Positions 43,013-55,413 of a stretch of 64,000 nucleotides of DNA are shown piece by piece (the stretch's first letter is position 1; each line of letters starts with the position of its first letter). Below the pieces are notes generated by a model. The model was not told where the DNA came from and did no database searches. It was given only the letters and a program-made list of their open reading frames with translations. Where the stretch lies: contig DASCMS010000029.1 in the NCBI GenBank assembly GCA_036011085.1, positions 1-64,000 on the forward strand, given 5' to 3'. The position numbers were made by a program, and so were the translations under genes. The stretch comes from UBA8231 sp036011085 (GTDB lineage: Bacteria > Latescibacterota > UBA2968 > UBA8231).

Positions 43013-44173
43013 GTGAGCCACTACCTGTTCACATCCGAATCGGTCTCTGAAGGCCATCCCGACAAGGTGGCCGATCAGATCTCCGACGCCATTCTCGACG
43101 CCATGCTCGCCGGGGACAAGAACTCGCGCGTTGCCTGCGAGACTCTGGTCACCACGGGGCAGGTCGTCGTCGCTGGAGAGATCACGTCGAAGTCGTACGT
43201 CGACATTCAGCGCACCGTACGGGCCGTCATCGAGGACATCGGTTATACCAACCCCGATTACGGATTCGACTATCGCTCCTGCGGTATCTCCGTGATGCTC
43301 GACCAGCAGTCAGAGGACATATCACAGGGCGTGACCGAGGCCGAAGGCCTGCACGCCGAGATGGGTGCCGGAGACCAGGGCATGATGTTCGGCTATGCCT
43401 GTCGCGAGACACCGTCTCTCATGCCACTGCCGATCACGCTTTCGCACAAGATCCTTCAGCATCTGGCGCGGTTGCGCAAGAAGGGCACGATCAAATACCT
43501 GCGTCCCGATTCCAAGTCGCAGGTGACCGTGGAGTATGTCGATGGCAAACCCCAGGGCGTAACGACGGTTGTGGTGTCCACGCAACACGATCCCGGGGCC
43601 AGCCACGCCCGCATCCAACGCGATATGATCGCTGAAGTGAAGAAGGTGATCCCGAAAAAACTCCTGTCGAAGGACACCGAGTACCACATCAACCCCACGG
43701 GGCGGTTCGTCGTCGGCGGTCCCCACGGTGATTGTGGCCTGACGGGCCGCAAGATCATCGTCGACACCTATGGCGGCTACTGCCCCCACGGTGGTGGTGC
43801 TTTCTCCGGCAAGGACCCATCCAAGGTCGACCGCAGCGCCCACTATATGGCCCGATACGTGGCCAAAAACGTCGTAGCCGCTCGTCTCGCCGATCGCTGT
43901 CAGGTGCAACTGGCATACGCCATCGGTGTGCCCGAGCCCGTCTCGGTCCTGGTGGATACGTATGGCACAGGGGTGCTTTCGGACGAGGACCTGGCCGGTC
44001 TCCTGTCCGATGTGTTTGATCTCACACCCAAGGGCATTATCGAGAAGCTGCGACTCCGCCGGCCGATCTACCAGAAAACGACCAACTACGGTCACTTCGG
44101 GCGTAGCGACGACGATTTCACCTGGGAGAAGACGGACAAGGTTCGCGCCTTGAAAAAGGCCGCCGGCATCTGA
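43013..44173 (+). CDS. metK: S-adenosylmethionine synthetase
   Basis: MetK makes SAM from methionine and ATP. The 386-residue protein has ESVSEGHPDKVADQISDA, the GAGDQG hexapeptide (118-123), and the GGGAFSGKDPSKVDRSAHY phosphate loop. The GTG start has AGAGGAGG eight bases before it. Only 39 bases separate it from the previous gene, too short for a SAM riboswitch. A TTGAAA/TATACA pair in this gap would put the transcript start beyond the ribosome site, so it is probably not a working promoter. Confidence 0.97.
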   Translation: MSHYLFTSESVSEGHPDKVADQISDAILDAMLAGDKNSRVACETLVTTGQVVVAGEITSKSYVDIQRTVRAVIEDIGYTNPDYGFDYRSCGISVMLDQQSEDISQGVTEAEGLHAEMGAGDQGMMFGYACRETPSLMPLPITLSHKILQHLARLRKKGTIKYLRPDSKSQVTVEYVDGKPQGVTTVVVSTQHDPGASHARIQRDMIAEVKKVIPKKLLSKDTEYHINPTGRFVVGGPHGDCGLTGRKIIVDTYGGYCPHGGGAFSGKDPSKVDRSAHYMARYVAKNVVAARLADRCQVQLAYAIGVPEPVSVLVDTYGTGVLSDEDLAGLLSDVFDLTPKGIIEKLRLRRPIYQKTTNYGHFGRSDDDFTWEKTDKVRALKKAAGI

Positions 44174-44339
44174 AGGGCAGGGGGGCCGGGTGACGCCCGG
44201 CCTCCCGCCTTCCGACCGGTTCCCTGCCTCCACCCAATTACCCTATATTCCACCCCCGCACATCGAACCGAGGACGGTTCGCCGCGTCCGGCTGGAAGAG
44301 GGTGCGATCTACACATCACGCCAACAGGAGTCCTCCCAG

Positions 44340-46445
44340 ATGAAGCTGCCTTCGGGAGTCCGCAACCGACCGCTCTGGCGGTACAGCGCTGCCGCGCTGG
44401 CAGGTGCGCTGGGCACCGCCCTCGTGGCCGGATGCACAGTGGAGCCCCCAGCCGCGCCAAGTACGAACTTCGTCATCTCCATTCCAGTCGCCAATGACAG
44501 CACCCGCGTCAGTGAACTGGTCGGCGATCGCGACGACTTTCTCGAGATCGACGACGTCACTGGCGGCATGAAGCTGAAAGTCACCATGCCCCTTCCGGGA
44601 AGCTCCGGTGCCGAGCCCGAGATTCTCGGCACTGCGGAAGTCGGGCAGAACCTCAAGGTGACCCCCCAGGCCAACAGCTTTTCCACGGCCATCGGTGACC
44701 TGTCGATTCCCGGTCAGACCATTCCCGAAGTCGAAGTCAAGATGAGCACCCTCCTCGGCCGTGACATCCCCACCGGAACTACGATCCCGTCCCTGCCGGG
44801 GTCGACCTTCGATATCGAAGTGCCCATGCCGCTGGCTGGTGTCACAGCACTGGAAATCGCCACCGGTGGCCTGTCCGTCGCTGTGGACAACGGCTTTCCC
44901 GTGGACCTCGTCAACCTGGCCCTCATCCTGCGTGACAACAGCGCTGGCGGGGCCATTGTCGATCAGATCGACCTGGGGACGGTGGCCGCCAACGGCGGCA
45001 GCGCCGCGGGTCGATTCTCGCTCGAGGGCCGTACGATCAGCGGCAATCTGGCCCTGGCCGTTGCCGGCGGCACGGCGGACGGCACGGACCTGACGGTCGA
45101 TGAGGACCCCAGCCTGGTGATCAACTCCGAACTCGAGACGCTGCTGGTGACACGGGCGACGGCGCTGATTCCACAGCAGGAGTTTGAGGACAGCCAGACC
45201 CTGGACTTTCCCGATGATCGCATCCAGGTCACCGAAGCGGTCATGAGCGAGGGTGGCATCACCCTCGTGGTGACAAACAATATCCCCATCGTCATGGAAG
45301 TGGAGCTGTCGCTGCCGGACCTGCAGGATGCCAATGGCAACGCACAGGTTCTGTTGCTCGATTCACTCGTGGCCGGACAGCCACGGGAGATCACTTTCGA
45401 CCTGACGAACAACACCTTCGCTCCCGACCATCCACTGCAGATGCGGCTCGCATACCGGGCCCGTACGTTCGCCTCCGATACGGAGGTCACCATCAGTTCC
45501 GGTGGCGAGATCGACATCCAGGCTCTCACCGAACAGATGGTCTTCACCCGCGTGCAAGGCCGCCTGAACGAGATCAGCCTGACGATCCCGCAACAGCAGC
45601 GGGACGTCGAATTCCCTGACGGCCTCGACAACGTCAGCATCGGCGACGCGAACCTGGCCGTGTTCGTCACCAGCGGGGTCGGCTTCCTGGCCGACGTGGA
45701 TATCCTGTTTACCGGGACCAACGAGCGGGGCACCGAAACCCTGGTGGTGCGTGAGACCTTTGAGCGGGGCAATCCAGACAATCCCAAGAGCGACATACTG
45801 GCGGTCAGCTCCGCCGATCTGACGCGGTTCCTCAACCATCTGCCCACCAGCATCACCGTGGAGCCGGTGGTTATCGTCGGCGATGGCGCCGAAGAGGAGA
45901 TCATCGAGTCGGATCACTTCGTCTCTCTCGACAGCGTCGTGTTTCGTACCGCGCCTCGGCTGACGGTGTTGGCCGAGACGAAGATCGATCCCGACCCCGA
46001 GGACATCAGCTTCCGAGACTCGGAGGCGCGCGACAAGATCAATACCAACTTCGAGAGCGCCACGGTGGTCACCGAAATCGAGAGCAGCATCCCTGTCGGC
46101 ATCGGCGTGCGGCTGTATGTCGCCCGTGATCCGGCAACGGTCTATACCGATCCTGTCACTACCGTACCGGTGGCTTCGGAGCCGCCGTTCCAGGTTCCGG
46201 CGGCACCGGTCGATGCGAACGGACTGTCGGACGGCACTGTCACCGCCACCCAGGAGCTGCCGATCCTCAAGGAACAGGTACTCCAGTTCCTTCTCGAAGA
46301 CGATCCCAATCAATCTCTGTTCGCAGGTGTTCGTGTCACTCTGCCCGAGACGGGCGGAGAGGTCGAGGTGCGAGCTACTGACTTCATCAACGTCATCGCC
46401 GGTCTTCGTGTTGAGCTCGAGCTCAACGAAGATCTGGTCAAATAG
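44340..46445 (+). CDS. Large beta-rich lipoprotein
   Basis: The 701-residue protein has a lipoprotein signal with LVAGC, cysteine at residue 32, after a basic N-terminus (VRNRPLWRY). The mature part is acidic, rich in Val, Thr and Ile, with alternating strand patterns and repeated phrases such as TRATALIPQQEFEDSQTLDF and VRETFERGNPDNP, suggesting several beta-sandwich domains. No family is recognised. AGGAG lies nine bases before the ATG; a longer frame would add 50 residues without a signal. The next gene, 21 bases later, encodes an outer-membrane barrel, and the two probably act together at the outer membrane. Confidence 0.75.
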   Translation: MKLPSGVRNRPLWRYSAAALAGALGTALVAGCTVEPPAAPSTNFVISIPVANDSTRVSELVGDRDDFLEIDDVTGGMKLKVTMPLPGSSGAEPEILGTAEVGQNLKVTPQANSFSTAIGDLSIPGQTIPEVEVKMSTLLGRDIPTGTTIPSLPGSTFDIEVPMPLAGVTALEIATGGLSVAVDNGFPVDLVNLALILRDNSAGGAIVDQIDLGTVAANGGSAAGRFSLEGRTISGNLALAVAGGTADGTDLTVDEDPSLVINSELETLLVTRATALIPQQEFEDSQTLDFPDDRIQVTEAVMSEGGITLVVTNNIPIVMEVELSLPDLQDANGNAQVLLLDSLVAGQPREITFDLTNNTFAPDHPLQMRLAYRARTFASDTEVTISSGGEIDIQALTEQMVFTRVQGRLNEISLTIPQQQRDVEFPDGLDNVSIGDANLAVFVTSGVGFLADVDILFTGTNERGTETLVVRETFERGNPDNPKSDILAVSSADLTRFLNHLPTSITVEPVVIVGDGAEEEIIESDHFVSLDSVVFRTAPRLTVLAETKIDPDPEDISFRDSEARDKINTNFESATVVTEIESSIPVGIGVRLYVARDPATVYTDPVTTVPVASEPPFQVPAAPVDANGLSDGTVTATQELPILKEQVLQFLLEDDPNQSLFAGVRVTLPETGGEVEVRATDFINVIAGLRVELELNEDLVK

Positions 46446-46466
46446 GTGGGGAGCGAGAGAACTGAC

Positions 46467-47927
46467 ATGACAACATCGACGATTCGCTTCGCCCTAGCCG
46501 CCAGTCTCGTGACTGGCATGTTTGCTACGCAGGCTGCGCAAGCCATCGGCTACGGCGATGCGCAGCCCCGCGCCATGGGACTGGCCGGTACCTATACGGC
46601 CATGGCTCGTGGCGTGGAATCCCTCTACTGGAATCCGGCCAACCTGGCCCTGAAGGACAGCCCGAAGTTTTCGCTGCCTCTGGGACTGGGGGCCAGCTAC
46701 ATCCTCGAGAACAACAGCTGGTCGGTTTCGACCTATAACGACTTCAACGGTGACTTCATCGATGAGGGCATGAAGGATGACATGCTCTCCGATCTGGACA
46801 AAGAAGGCCTGCAGTTCAACACTGACATCGGCCTGTTTCTGCCGGTTGTGGGTGGAGCGGCCTTTCCCTTGCCGTGGGGACTGAGCAGCGCCATCGCATT
46901 CGACATGGCGCTTGGCGTCGAAGGCCAGGTACCGCGCGACATGATCGAATTCATGTTACGCGGCAACCAGTTCGAGCGTGAGCGCATCGCAGCGGGTCGC
47001 GACCCGAACTATGACATTGCCGAGTGGGACGGCGAAGCCTGGGGTCTCGGGGTGCTCAGCTGGGGCTTCGCCAAGCCCTGGATTCCTGCCCAGCTGGCGC
47101 CCTACGTAAGCCAGTTTGCCGTGGGCACGACGCTGAAAGTGATGGGTGGGGGGTTGCTCGAGGTGATTGACTCGGATGGTGGCTTCGTCACCCGCGTCAG
47201 CGGCTCGCAGCTGAACGCGAATGGCGTCGCCCGGGGGGCCGTCGGCGTCGGCTTTGGTCTGGATCTTGGCGCAGCGGGTGTGACCAAAGACGGCAGGACT
47301 ACCGTGGGCCTGTCCCTGGTGAACCTGCTCGATGTCATGAACTGGAGCATCAGCGCCCAGCAGGATTCGGTCTTCGTGGTCGCCGAGGGTGTTTCCGTCA
47401 CCAGCTTCACCGGCAAGGACGGATTTGACGAGATCTTCGACAATCCCCGCGAGGTCAGGCTGGTGGACGGTCGCATCGATACCGTTTCCGAGAGTGATGT
47501 CGATGCAGCCATCTGGGAGGCGGGCGATCCCGTCTTCCACGTCGAGCAGGACATCAGCAGTTTCAGCCGGTCTCTGCCGGCCATGCTTCGCCTCGGTGTG
47601 GCCCACAAGCCGTTCCCGAGACTGACGGTGGCGGCCAACTACGATCAGGCATTCAGCACCGGCCTCGGTATCGACAGCACGCCGCGAGTCTCACTGGCCA
47701 CCGAGTATCGCCTGGTGAACTGGTTCCCCGTACGCTTCGGACTGTCGGCTGGCGGGCGTGGGGGTCGGTCTTCGGCATTCGGATTTGCCTTTGGACCGGT
47801 GACTGTCAAGCGCTTTCAGATGGTGTTAGCGGAGCTGTCGCTGACCAATCAGGGCGGATTCTTCCCGGGCAGTTCCCAGGGAGCGGGCATCTCGTTCAAT
47901 CTGTTCCGCATCCATCTCAATCGCTGA
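46467..47927 (+). CDS. Outer-membrane barrel protein, PorV/DUF5723/TraF-like
   Basis: A 486-residue protein with a signal peptide (to QAAQA, about residue 26) and the sequence GYGDAQPRAMGLAGTYTAMARGVESLYWNPANLAL, the plug motif shared by PorV, DUF5723 and TraF/FadL-like barrels. The rest alternates barrel strands and long loops and ends FNLFRIHLNR. Ligand is unknown; FadL-like members move hydrophobic molecules. The ATG follows GAGAGA at six bases; a GTG seven codons earlier overlaps the lipoprotein gene's tail. A strong terminator closes the pair. Confidence 0.8.
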   Translation: MTTSTIRFALAASLVTGMFATQAAQAIGYGDAQPRAMGLAGTYTAMARGVESLYWNPANLALKDSPKFSLPLGLGASYILENNSWSVSTYNDFNGDFIDEGMKDDMLSDLDKEGLQFNTDIGLFLPVVGGAAFPLPWGLSSAIAFDMALGVEGQVPRDMIEFMLRGNQFERERIAAGRDPNYDIAEWDGEAWGLGVLSWGFAKPWIPAQLAPYVSQFAVGTTLKVMGGGLLEVIDSDGGFVTRVSGSQLNANGVARGAVGVGFGLDLGAAGVTKDGRTTVGLSLVNLLDVMNWSISAQQDSVFVVAEGVSVTSFTGKDGFDEIFDNPREVRLVDGRIDTVSESDVDAAIWEAGDPVFHVEQDISSFSRSLPAMLRLGVAHKPFPRLTVAANYDQAFSTGLGIDSTPRVSLATEYRLVNWFPVRFGLSAGGRGGRSSAFGFAFGPVTVKRFQMVLAELSLTNQGGFFPGSSQGAGISFNLFRIHLNR

Positions 47928-47962
47928 TGAATTAGCGCAGTTTCTGCACTCTATTGCGGTTC

Positions 47963-47997
47963 GGGGGTCGGCGATTTCGCCGACCCCCTCTTTTTTT
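47963..47997 (+). terminator. Strong rho-independent terminator
   Basis: GGGGGTCGGCGA pairs perfectly with TCGCCGACCCCC, then CTTTTTTT follows. It ends the lipoprotein-barrel operon 35 bases after the stop. Confidence 0.95.
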
Positions 47998-48141
47998 CCA
48001 TAATCATCCAGGAATCCCGTAGAAAAAGACTGGCCGATCTGCGGAACGCGCCGATACAGAAGAACAGCGGGTATCTCATCTATTTCCCCAAGCTGCGTCA
48101 AGGTCGACGCGGCGAAGTCCCTTGCCCCAAGGAGGATCGGC

Positions 48142-48723
48142 ATGTTAGTCGGGACAACTCAGAGTCAGAGCAGTCTGATCTCATCGATCAGTGCCTCAAG
48201 TAAGATCGGAACCAGCGCCACATCGATGAAGGGCGGCCCGGCAGACGCCGTCCTCATGTCGGTGGGGCGCAAGATCGACGTCAACTACGCCCAACAAGTA
48301 CTGGAGACCGAGCTGGGACAGTCGTTCGCCAGTGCCTTGAAGGACGCCGGAATCGAAGGTCAGGCACTGGAGGACGTGCTCACAGGTGCCATCGACGTTT
48401 CCCCAGAAGCCACGGCGAAGCGGATCGTCGACTTCGCCACATCGTTCTTCGGCGCTTTCCAGGCCAATCACGCCGACGACGAGGGCAGCGTCCAGATCGA
48501 CGGGTTCTCCCAGTTGATCAAGGATGCCGTAGAGGAAGGATTCGCCCAGTCACGTGACGTCCTGGAGGGGATCGGCAAGATCTCCGGCCAGGTGTCCGAC
48601 GATATCGACGAGACCTATCATCTGGTGATGGGTGGTATCGACAGCTTCGTCGTCGAGCAGCAGGAGTCGCTGGCCCCGGTGCCGCCGCCAGAGGAAGCAC
48701 CGGACGACCCACTCGTCCTCTGA
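48142..48723 (+). CDS. DUF5610-domain protein
   Basis: A 193-residue protein without signal peptide or cysteines. The central part (PEATAKRIVDFATSFFGAFQANH, then FSQLIKDAVEEGFAQSRDVLEGIGKISG, and VSDDIDETYHLVMGGIDSFV) matches the DUF5610 family, known mainly from gammaproteobacteria, whose function is unknown. The first 50 residues are Ser/Thr-rich and probably disordered; the tail is proline/acidic. AAGGAGG lies six bases before the ATG. It is a single-gene unit between two strong terminators. GCCGATAC at 48050-48057 resembles a sigma-28 -10 box, but no -35 fits. Confidence 0.8.
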   Translation: MLVGTTQSQSSLISSISASSKIGTSATSMKGGPADAVLMSVGRKIDVNYAQQVLETELGQSFASALKDAGIEGQALEDVLTGAIDVSPEATAKRIVDFATSFFGAFQANHADDEGSVQIDGFSQLIKDAVEEGFAQSRDVLEGIGKISGQVSDDIDETYHLVMGGIDSFVVEQQESLAPVPPPEEAPDDPLVL

Positions 48724-48751
48724 TCTGCCACCGACAACGAAACAGCAGCAG

Positions 48752-48791
48752 ACGCCCCGACGCTTCACAGAGCGCCGGGGCGTTTTCTTTT
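48752..48791 (+). terminator. Rho-independent terminator after the DUF5610 gene
   Basis: ACGCCCCGACGCT pairs with AGCGCCGGGGCGT (one mismatch) and is followed by TTTCTTTT. It lies 29 bases after the stop. Confidence 0.9.
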
Positions 48792-48998
48792 CCAGCAGGA
48801 CTGCTGTCTGTCAAATCGGCAGGCGACACACAGAGGGCCCGTCAAACAGGCGGACCCGCACTGACCCTCCGGAAGTCCCTGTTCCCCGCAAGAGACACAG
48901 TTTCATATAGTTATCCATGGTCTGGCTGGGTCTGAGAGCCGTGGGTCCCGGTTTTGCATGACGGGCGCAGACGACCCCAGCTGGAAGAAGAGGAGCCC

Positions 48999-51638
<2,640 letters not shown>

Positions 51639-51650
51639 AGCGCAGAATGT

Positions 51651-51685
51651 CAGGCCGTGCCCGGGAACTGTCCGGGCACGGCCTG
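51651..51685 (+). terminator. Perfect 14-bp hairpin between clpB and the HtrA gene
   Basis: CAGGCCGTGCCCGG and its exact reverse complement flank a seven-base loop, 13 bases after the clpB stop. There is no U tract, so it may act as a mild attenuator or mRNA end rather than a full terminator. Confidence 0.6.
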
Positions 51686-51737
51686 GGTCCACAGTATGCG
51701 AACCTCAATTTCGATACCGATCAAGGGGAGGATGACA

Positions 51738-53168
51738 GTGAAACGACACATTCCCATCGTCTGTGCGGCCCTGTTGGTCGCGGTGCAGGTGCCAGCGCCT
51801 GTGACGGCGGCCGGATTGCAGGATCTGCAGCAGTTCTCAGACGCCTTTGCCGAGCTTGCCGCCGGAGTCAAACCCGCGGTGGTGGCCATCAAGACCGAGA
51901 AGCAGATCAGCGGCCGACGGGGGGTTCCTCTGGACGAATTCTTCCGTGGACATCCGTTTCTCCGGAGCCCGGAAGGTGAGGGTGGCATCCGCGAAGGCCT
52001 CGGCTCCGGTGTCATCGTCAGCAAGGACGGCTACATCCTGACGAACAACCATGTCATCACCAACGGCCGTCGGGGTGATGATGAAGTAGCTGACCGGATC
52101 ATTGTGGAAATGGCCGATCTGCGCTCCTTCGAGGCCGAGGTGGTGGGGCGGGATCCAAATACAGACCTGGCGGTACTGAAAATCCAGGACGGCGACGATC
52201 TGCCTTTCCTCGAGCTCGGCGAGGCCGACGAGATCGACGTTGGCGAATGGGTCGTCGCTATCGGCAACCCTTTTGGCCAGCTGCACACGGTGACCACCGG
52301 GATCATCAGCGCTCTGGGGCGCGGGGGTTCCGGTCTCAGCGACTATGAGGACTACATCCAGACCGACGCCGCCATCAATCCCGGCAACTCCGGGGGGGCG
52401 CTGGTCAACACATCGGGCGAACTGATCGGCATCAATACGGCCATCGTCTCCCAGTCGGGCGGGTACCAGGGAATCGGCTTTGCGATCCCCATCGATCTGG
52501 CGGACAAGATCATGGGGCAGCTGATCGCCCACGGCGAGGTGCGGCGAGGGTTCCTGGGCATTGAGATCGGTGATGTCAGCGCCGAGATGGCAGATGCCCT
52601 TGGACTCGACTCGCGCAAAGGTGTCCTGGTGACGTCGGTGATCGTCGATCTGCCAGCAGCGGAGGCAGGGCTGCAGGCGTATGACGTGATCCGCGAAGTG
52701 GACGGAGAGCCCACCGACACACGGGCCGCTCTCCGCAATCAGATCGCACACACTTCGCCCGGCACCAAGGTGCGCCTCAAAGTCCTGCGTGAGGGCGAGG
52801 AACGTAGCTTCTCGGTGGAGCTGGCCTCCCTCGATGAGGCGAAGACAACGGCGGCACGGGACGAACCAAGGGAAGCCGAGCAGCTGGGTATGACAGTCCG
52901 TGAGTTGACGGATGACGTCGCACAGCGCCTGGGGCTGGAGGACGAAGAGGGGGTCATCGTCGCCCAGGTGGGTCGGGGTTCGCCGGCAGCCCGAGCTGGG
53001 ATACGTTCCCGAGACCTGATCGTCGAGATCGATCGAGAGCCGGTCGCCTCTGTCGCTGATTACACCGAAGCACTCGAGGCGGCGAAGGGCAGTGCCCTGC
53101 TGATGATCCGGCGCGTCACGCGACAGGGAGTGCGCACCGATATCGTCACCCTGCGACTACCCGGCTGA
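51738..53168 (+). CDS. Periplasmic serine protease Do (HtrA/DegP family)
   Basis: A 476-residue secreted protease-chaperone. A signal peptide ends near PVTAAG. The trypsin-like domain carries the triad: H in ILTNNHVIT, D in PNTDLAVLKI and S in NPGNSGGALV. Two PDZ domains follow (KGVLVTSVIVDLPAAEAGLQ and EGVIVAQVGRGSPAARAGIR). It degrades or refolds damaged envelope proteins. AGGGGAGG abuts an ATG directly, so the GTG two codons later (six-base spacing) is taken as start; the difference is two residues. It follows clpB, giving a pair of protein-quality-control genes. Confidence 0.93.
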   Translation: MKRHIPIVCAALLVAVQVPAPVTAAGLQDLQQFSDAFAELAAGVKPAVVAIKTEKQISGRRGVPLDEFFRGHPFLRSPEGEGGIREGLGSGVIVSKDGYILTNNHVITNGRRGDDEVADRIIVEMADLRSFEAEVVGRDPNTDLAVLKIQDGDDLPFLELGEADEIDVGEWVVAIGNPFGQLHTVTTGIISALGRGGSGLSDYEDYIQTDAAINPGNSGGALVNTSGELIGINTAIVSQSGGYQGIGFAIPIDLADKIMGQLIAHGEVRRGFLGIEIGDVSAEMADALGLDSRKGVLVTSVIVDLPAAEAGLQAYDVIREVDGEPTDTRAALRNQIAHTSPGTKVRLKVLREGEERSFSVELASLDEAKTTAARDEPREAEQLGMTVRELTDDVAQRLGLEDEEGVIVAQVGRGSPAARAGIRSRDLIVEIDREPVASVADYTEALEAAKGSALLMIRRVTRQGVRTDIVTLRLPG

Positions 53169-53191
53169 CCGCACATATACCGCGTCCCCAT

Positions 53192-53222
53192 GAGCCCGGT
53201 TGCCCTCGCGGCGACCGGGCTC
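53192..53222 (+). terminator. Terminator hairpin after the HtrA gene
   Basis: GAGCCCGGT pairs with ACCGGGCTC, extended by three to four inner pairs, followed by GTCGTGTTT. It lies 23 bases after the stop. Confidence 0.65.
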
Positions 53223-53283
53223 GTCGTGTTTCACCCGCAGTCTCTCCCTTGACGGCGGCTCCGTCAGTCGCGATCTAGCCTAG

Positions 53284-55413
53284 ATGACCTATCGATCGAT
53301 CTGGCATGGTGACGGCGGACGTCACGTCCTGCTGCGCAGCAGCCTGACGCTGGACGGGCCCTGCCGCGACGGCCGACTGACCTGCGCCTCCAGCGGGCCC
53401 TTCCAGCTGTATATCAACGGCATGCGCGTCGCCGGAGCGCCCGGGGGGGCAGCCACCGAGACGCCTCTCTGGTATCCCAGACACGTGAGTGGCGCCTGGG
53501 ACGCCGGCCCCCATGAACTCGTCGTCGTCGCCGACGGTGGCCCAGACGAAGGGGAGCGATGGTTCGCCGTTCACGGTGAGCTCACCGCCTCCGCCAGCGG
53601 CACGACGGCCTTCACGGTCGAATCGGGGTTACACTGGCACGCTCTCGAACTACCGCCCGCCCCGACGGGAACACTGGCCGACGAACGTTTCAGCGCCCTG
53701 GAGGATCCGCGGACCGAGGGCCGTACCTGGGAAGGGGTCGTGACGGTGGACGCCACGGCCGACGACGAAGTCCCGGTCTCCCAGGAACGGCAGATCGAAG
53801 CTCGAGAGTTCGCCGCATTCGAAGAGACCGAGGCCGACGCCGATCTGACGTTTTCTCCCGCACGGGTTTCCAGACACGGCAAGTTCGTCCATCGCGACGG
53901 GCTGTTGGCCGGCCCGGCGCCAGCGGCCTCTCTACAGACCGCAGCCGGGGGGGCCTTCACCTTTGTTCTCGACTTCGGCCGCATCGTCACCGGCGTCGTC
54001 AACCTGCGTCTGCGGGATGGTCACGCCGGCATCGTCGACATCGGTCTGGCCACGACCTGGGGTCGGCACGAGCACCGCCTGCGCTATGTGTGCGGCTCCG
54101 GACGTCAGGACTGGTTCTCACTCCACACGGTGCGCGCGCGCTACGCTGTCGTTCACCTGAGTGGCTTCGACGAAGAGTGCCAGTTCGAACGACTTGCCAT
54201 CTGCGAGCGCTCCGTCCCGGTCGACGCATCGGCGGTGGCAGAACTCGGCCCCGGCTTCGACAGCACCTGGGCCCAGGCTCCGGCGACACTGCGCGCCGAC
54301 CGGCTCGACACGTACCATCTCACTCCGCCACCCCAGGCCTGCGACTGGCTCGGGATGACGGCGTCGACCTGGAATGACGCCGCCCGGACAGGACATACCG
54401 ACACCGCCCGTGCCACCTTGCTGGGTCGCACACCCGATCCTGCCGGAGCCCCGGCGTCGGCCTTCCCCCTCTGTCTTGAGGCCTATCATCTGTGGTCAGG
54501 CGATGAGGAGACTGCGCAGCGACTGCTGGCGGCGGCGGTGGCCTCGGCGACGGCGTCTCTCGATCTGCAGGGGTCGACGCAGGGACTGGCCGAGTGTGCC
54601 GCGGGCGCGGCGGCAGCAGCCCGCATCTGCCGGCGATCGGGTCGCTCCGAAGAGGCCGGTCGCTGTGCCGAGCGACTGCAGGAACTGGTGGCCGCCATCG
54701 AGACCCGCTGGCGTGAGGACCGGGCGCTGTATGTTGACGACGTCGAGGGAGAGGTGGCCAGCCAGTTTACGCAGGCCCTCGTACTCGTCGCCGATGCCGT
54801 CCCCGCCGACCGTCTGCCCCGGATGGCGGCGGCGCTCCGCTCCGGGACTCCCGTAGCGGATCTGCGACAGGCATACTTCCTCGCCCATGGTCTGTGGGGC
54901 GCAGGTCAGGATCGGCGGGCTCTCGATGTCGTGAAGAATCAGTGGCTACGGATCGCCGACCGCGAAGGTCTCACCTGGCGCGACAAGCGGGGTTCCGAGG
55001 CCGGTCTGCTGGCCCCGGGACCCGACTACCTGTTGACCCGGTGGCTGTTGGGTGTGGTACCGTTGGAGCCCGGCTTCCGCCGCACCACATTCCGTCCCTC
55101 CTTCCACCTGCTGCCGCAGGCACAGGGGGAGATGGTGACACCCGCAGGGCCGATTCGAGTTTCCTGGCGGGCGGAGGACCCCGACGAGGACGGCCGTACC
55201 ACGATCACCCTGGAGACCGAAGGTGACGGCGTCACGGATCTTGTCGTCAACCGTGGCGACCGGCGCCATCCAACTCTCAGCGTCAACGGCGAGGCCGTCT
55301 GGCGCAACGAGAAGATCTACCCCAACCCGAGTGTGCAGGAGATCGCTGCCGACGAGGACGCGGTGATCCTCGTCTTCGATCGACCCGGGACCTGGTCTGT
55401 CACCCTCGAATGA
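53284..55413 (+). CDS. GH78-like (alpha-L-rhamnosidase-family) protein, divergent
   Basis: A 709-residue protein without signal peptide. N-terminal beta domains (FQLYINGMRVAGAPGG; FVLDFGRIVTGVVNLRL) are like those of bacterial rhamnosidases. An (alpha/alpha)6 barrel follows (FPLCLEAYHLWSGDEETAQRLL, SQFTQALVLVADAVP), then a C-terminal beta domain (LLGVVPLEPGFRRTTFRPSF, GPIRVSWR) typical of GH78. The catalytic D-x-P-x-R-x-E-R-x-G-W-x-G-D segment is replaced by CDWLGMTASTWNDAARTGHTD, so classical activity is doubtful. No Shine-Dalgarno precedes the ATG. The stop overlaps the esterase ATG. Confidence 0.7.
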   Translation: MTYRSIWHGDGGRHVLLRSSLTLDGPCRDGRLTCASSGPFQLYINGMRVAGAPGGAATETPLWYPRHVSGAWDAGPHELVVVADGGPDEGERWFAVHGELTASASGTTAFTVESGLHWHALELPPAPTGTLADERFSALEDPRTEGRTWEGVVTVDATADDEVPVSQERQIEAREFAAFEETEADADLTFSPARVSRHGKFVHRDGLLAGPAPAASLQTAAGGAFTFVLDFGRIVTGVVNLRLRDGHAGIVDIGLATTWGRHEHRLRYVCGSGRQDWFSLHTVRARYAVVHLSGFDEECQFERLAICERSVPVDASAVAELGPGFDSTWAQAPATLRADRLDTYHLTPPPQACDWLGMTASTWNDAARTGHTDTARATLLGRTPDPAGAPASAFPLCLEAYHLWSGDEETAQRLLAAAVASATASLDLQGSTQGLAECAAGAAAAARICRRSGRSEEAGRCAERLQELVAAIETRWREDRALYVDDVEGEVASQFTQALVLVADAVPADRLPRMAAALRSGTPVADLRQAYFLAHGLWGAGQDRRALDVVKNQWLRIADREGLTWRDKRGSEAGLLAPGPDYLLTRWLLGVVPLEPGFRRTTFRPSFHLLPQAQGEMVTPAGPIRVSWRAEDPDEDGRTTITLETEGDGVTDLVVNRGDRRHPTLSVNGEAVWRNEKIYPNPSVQEIAADEDAVILVFDRPGTWSVTLE

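Noticed and set aside
48050..48057. Sigma-28 promoter before the DUF5610 gene
   Set aside because: GCCGATAC matches the -10 in seven of eight bases but no TAAA lies about 15 bases upstream.
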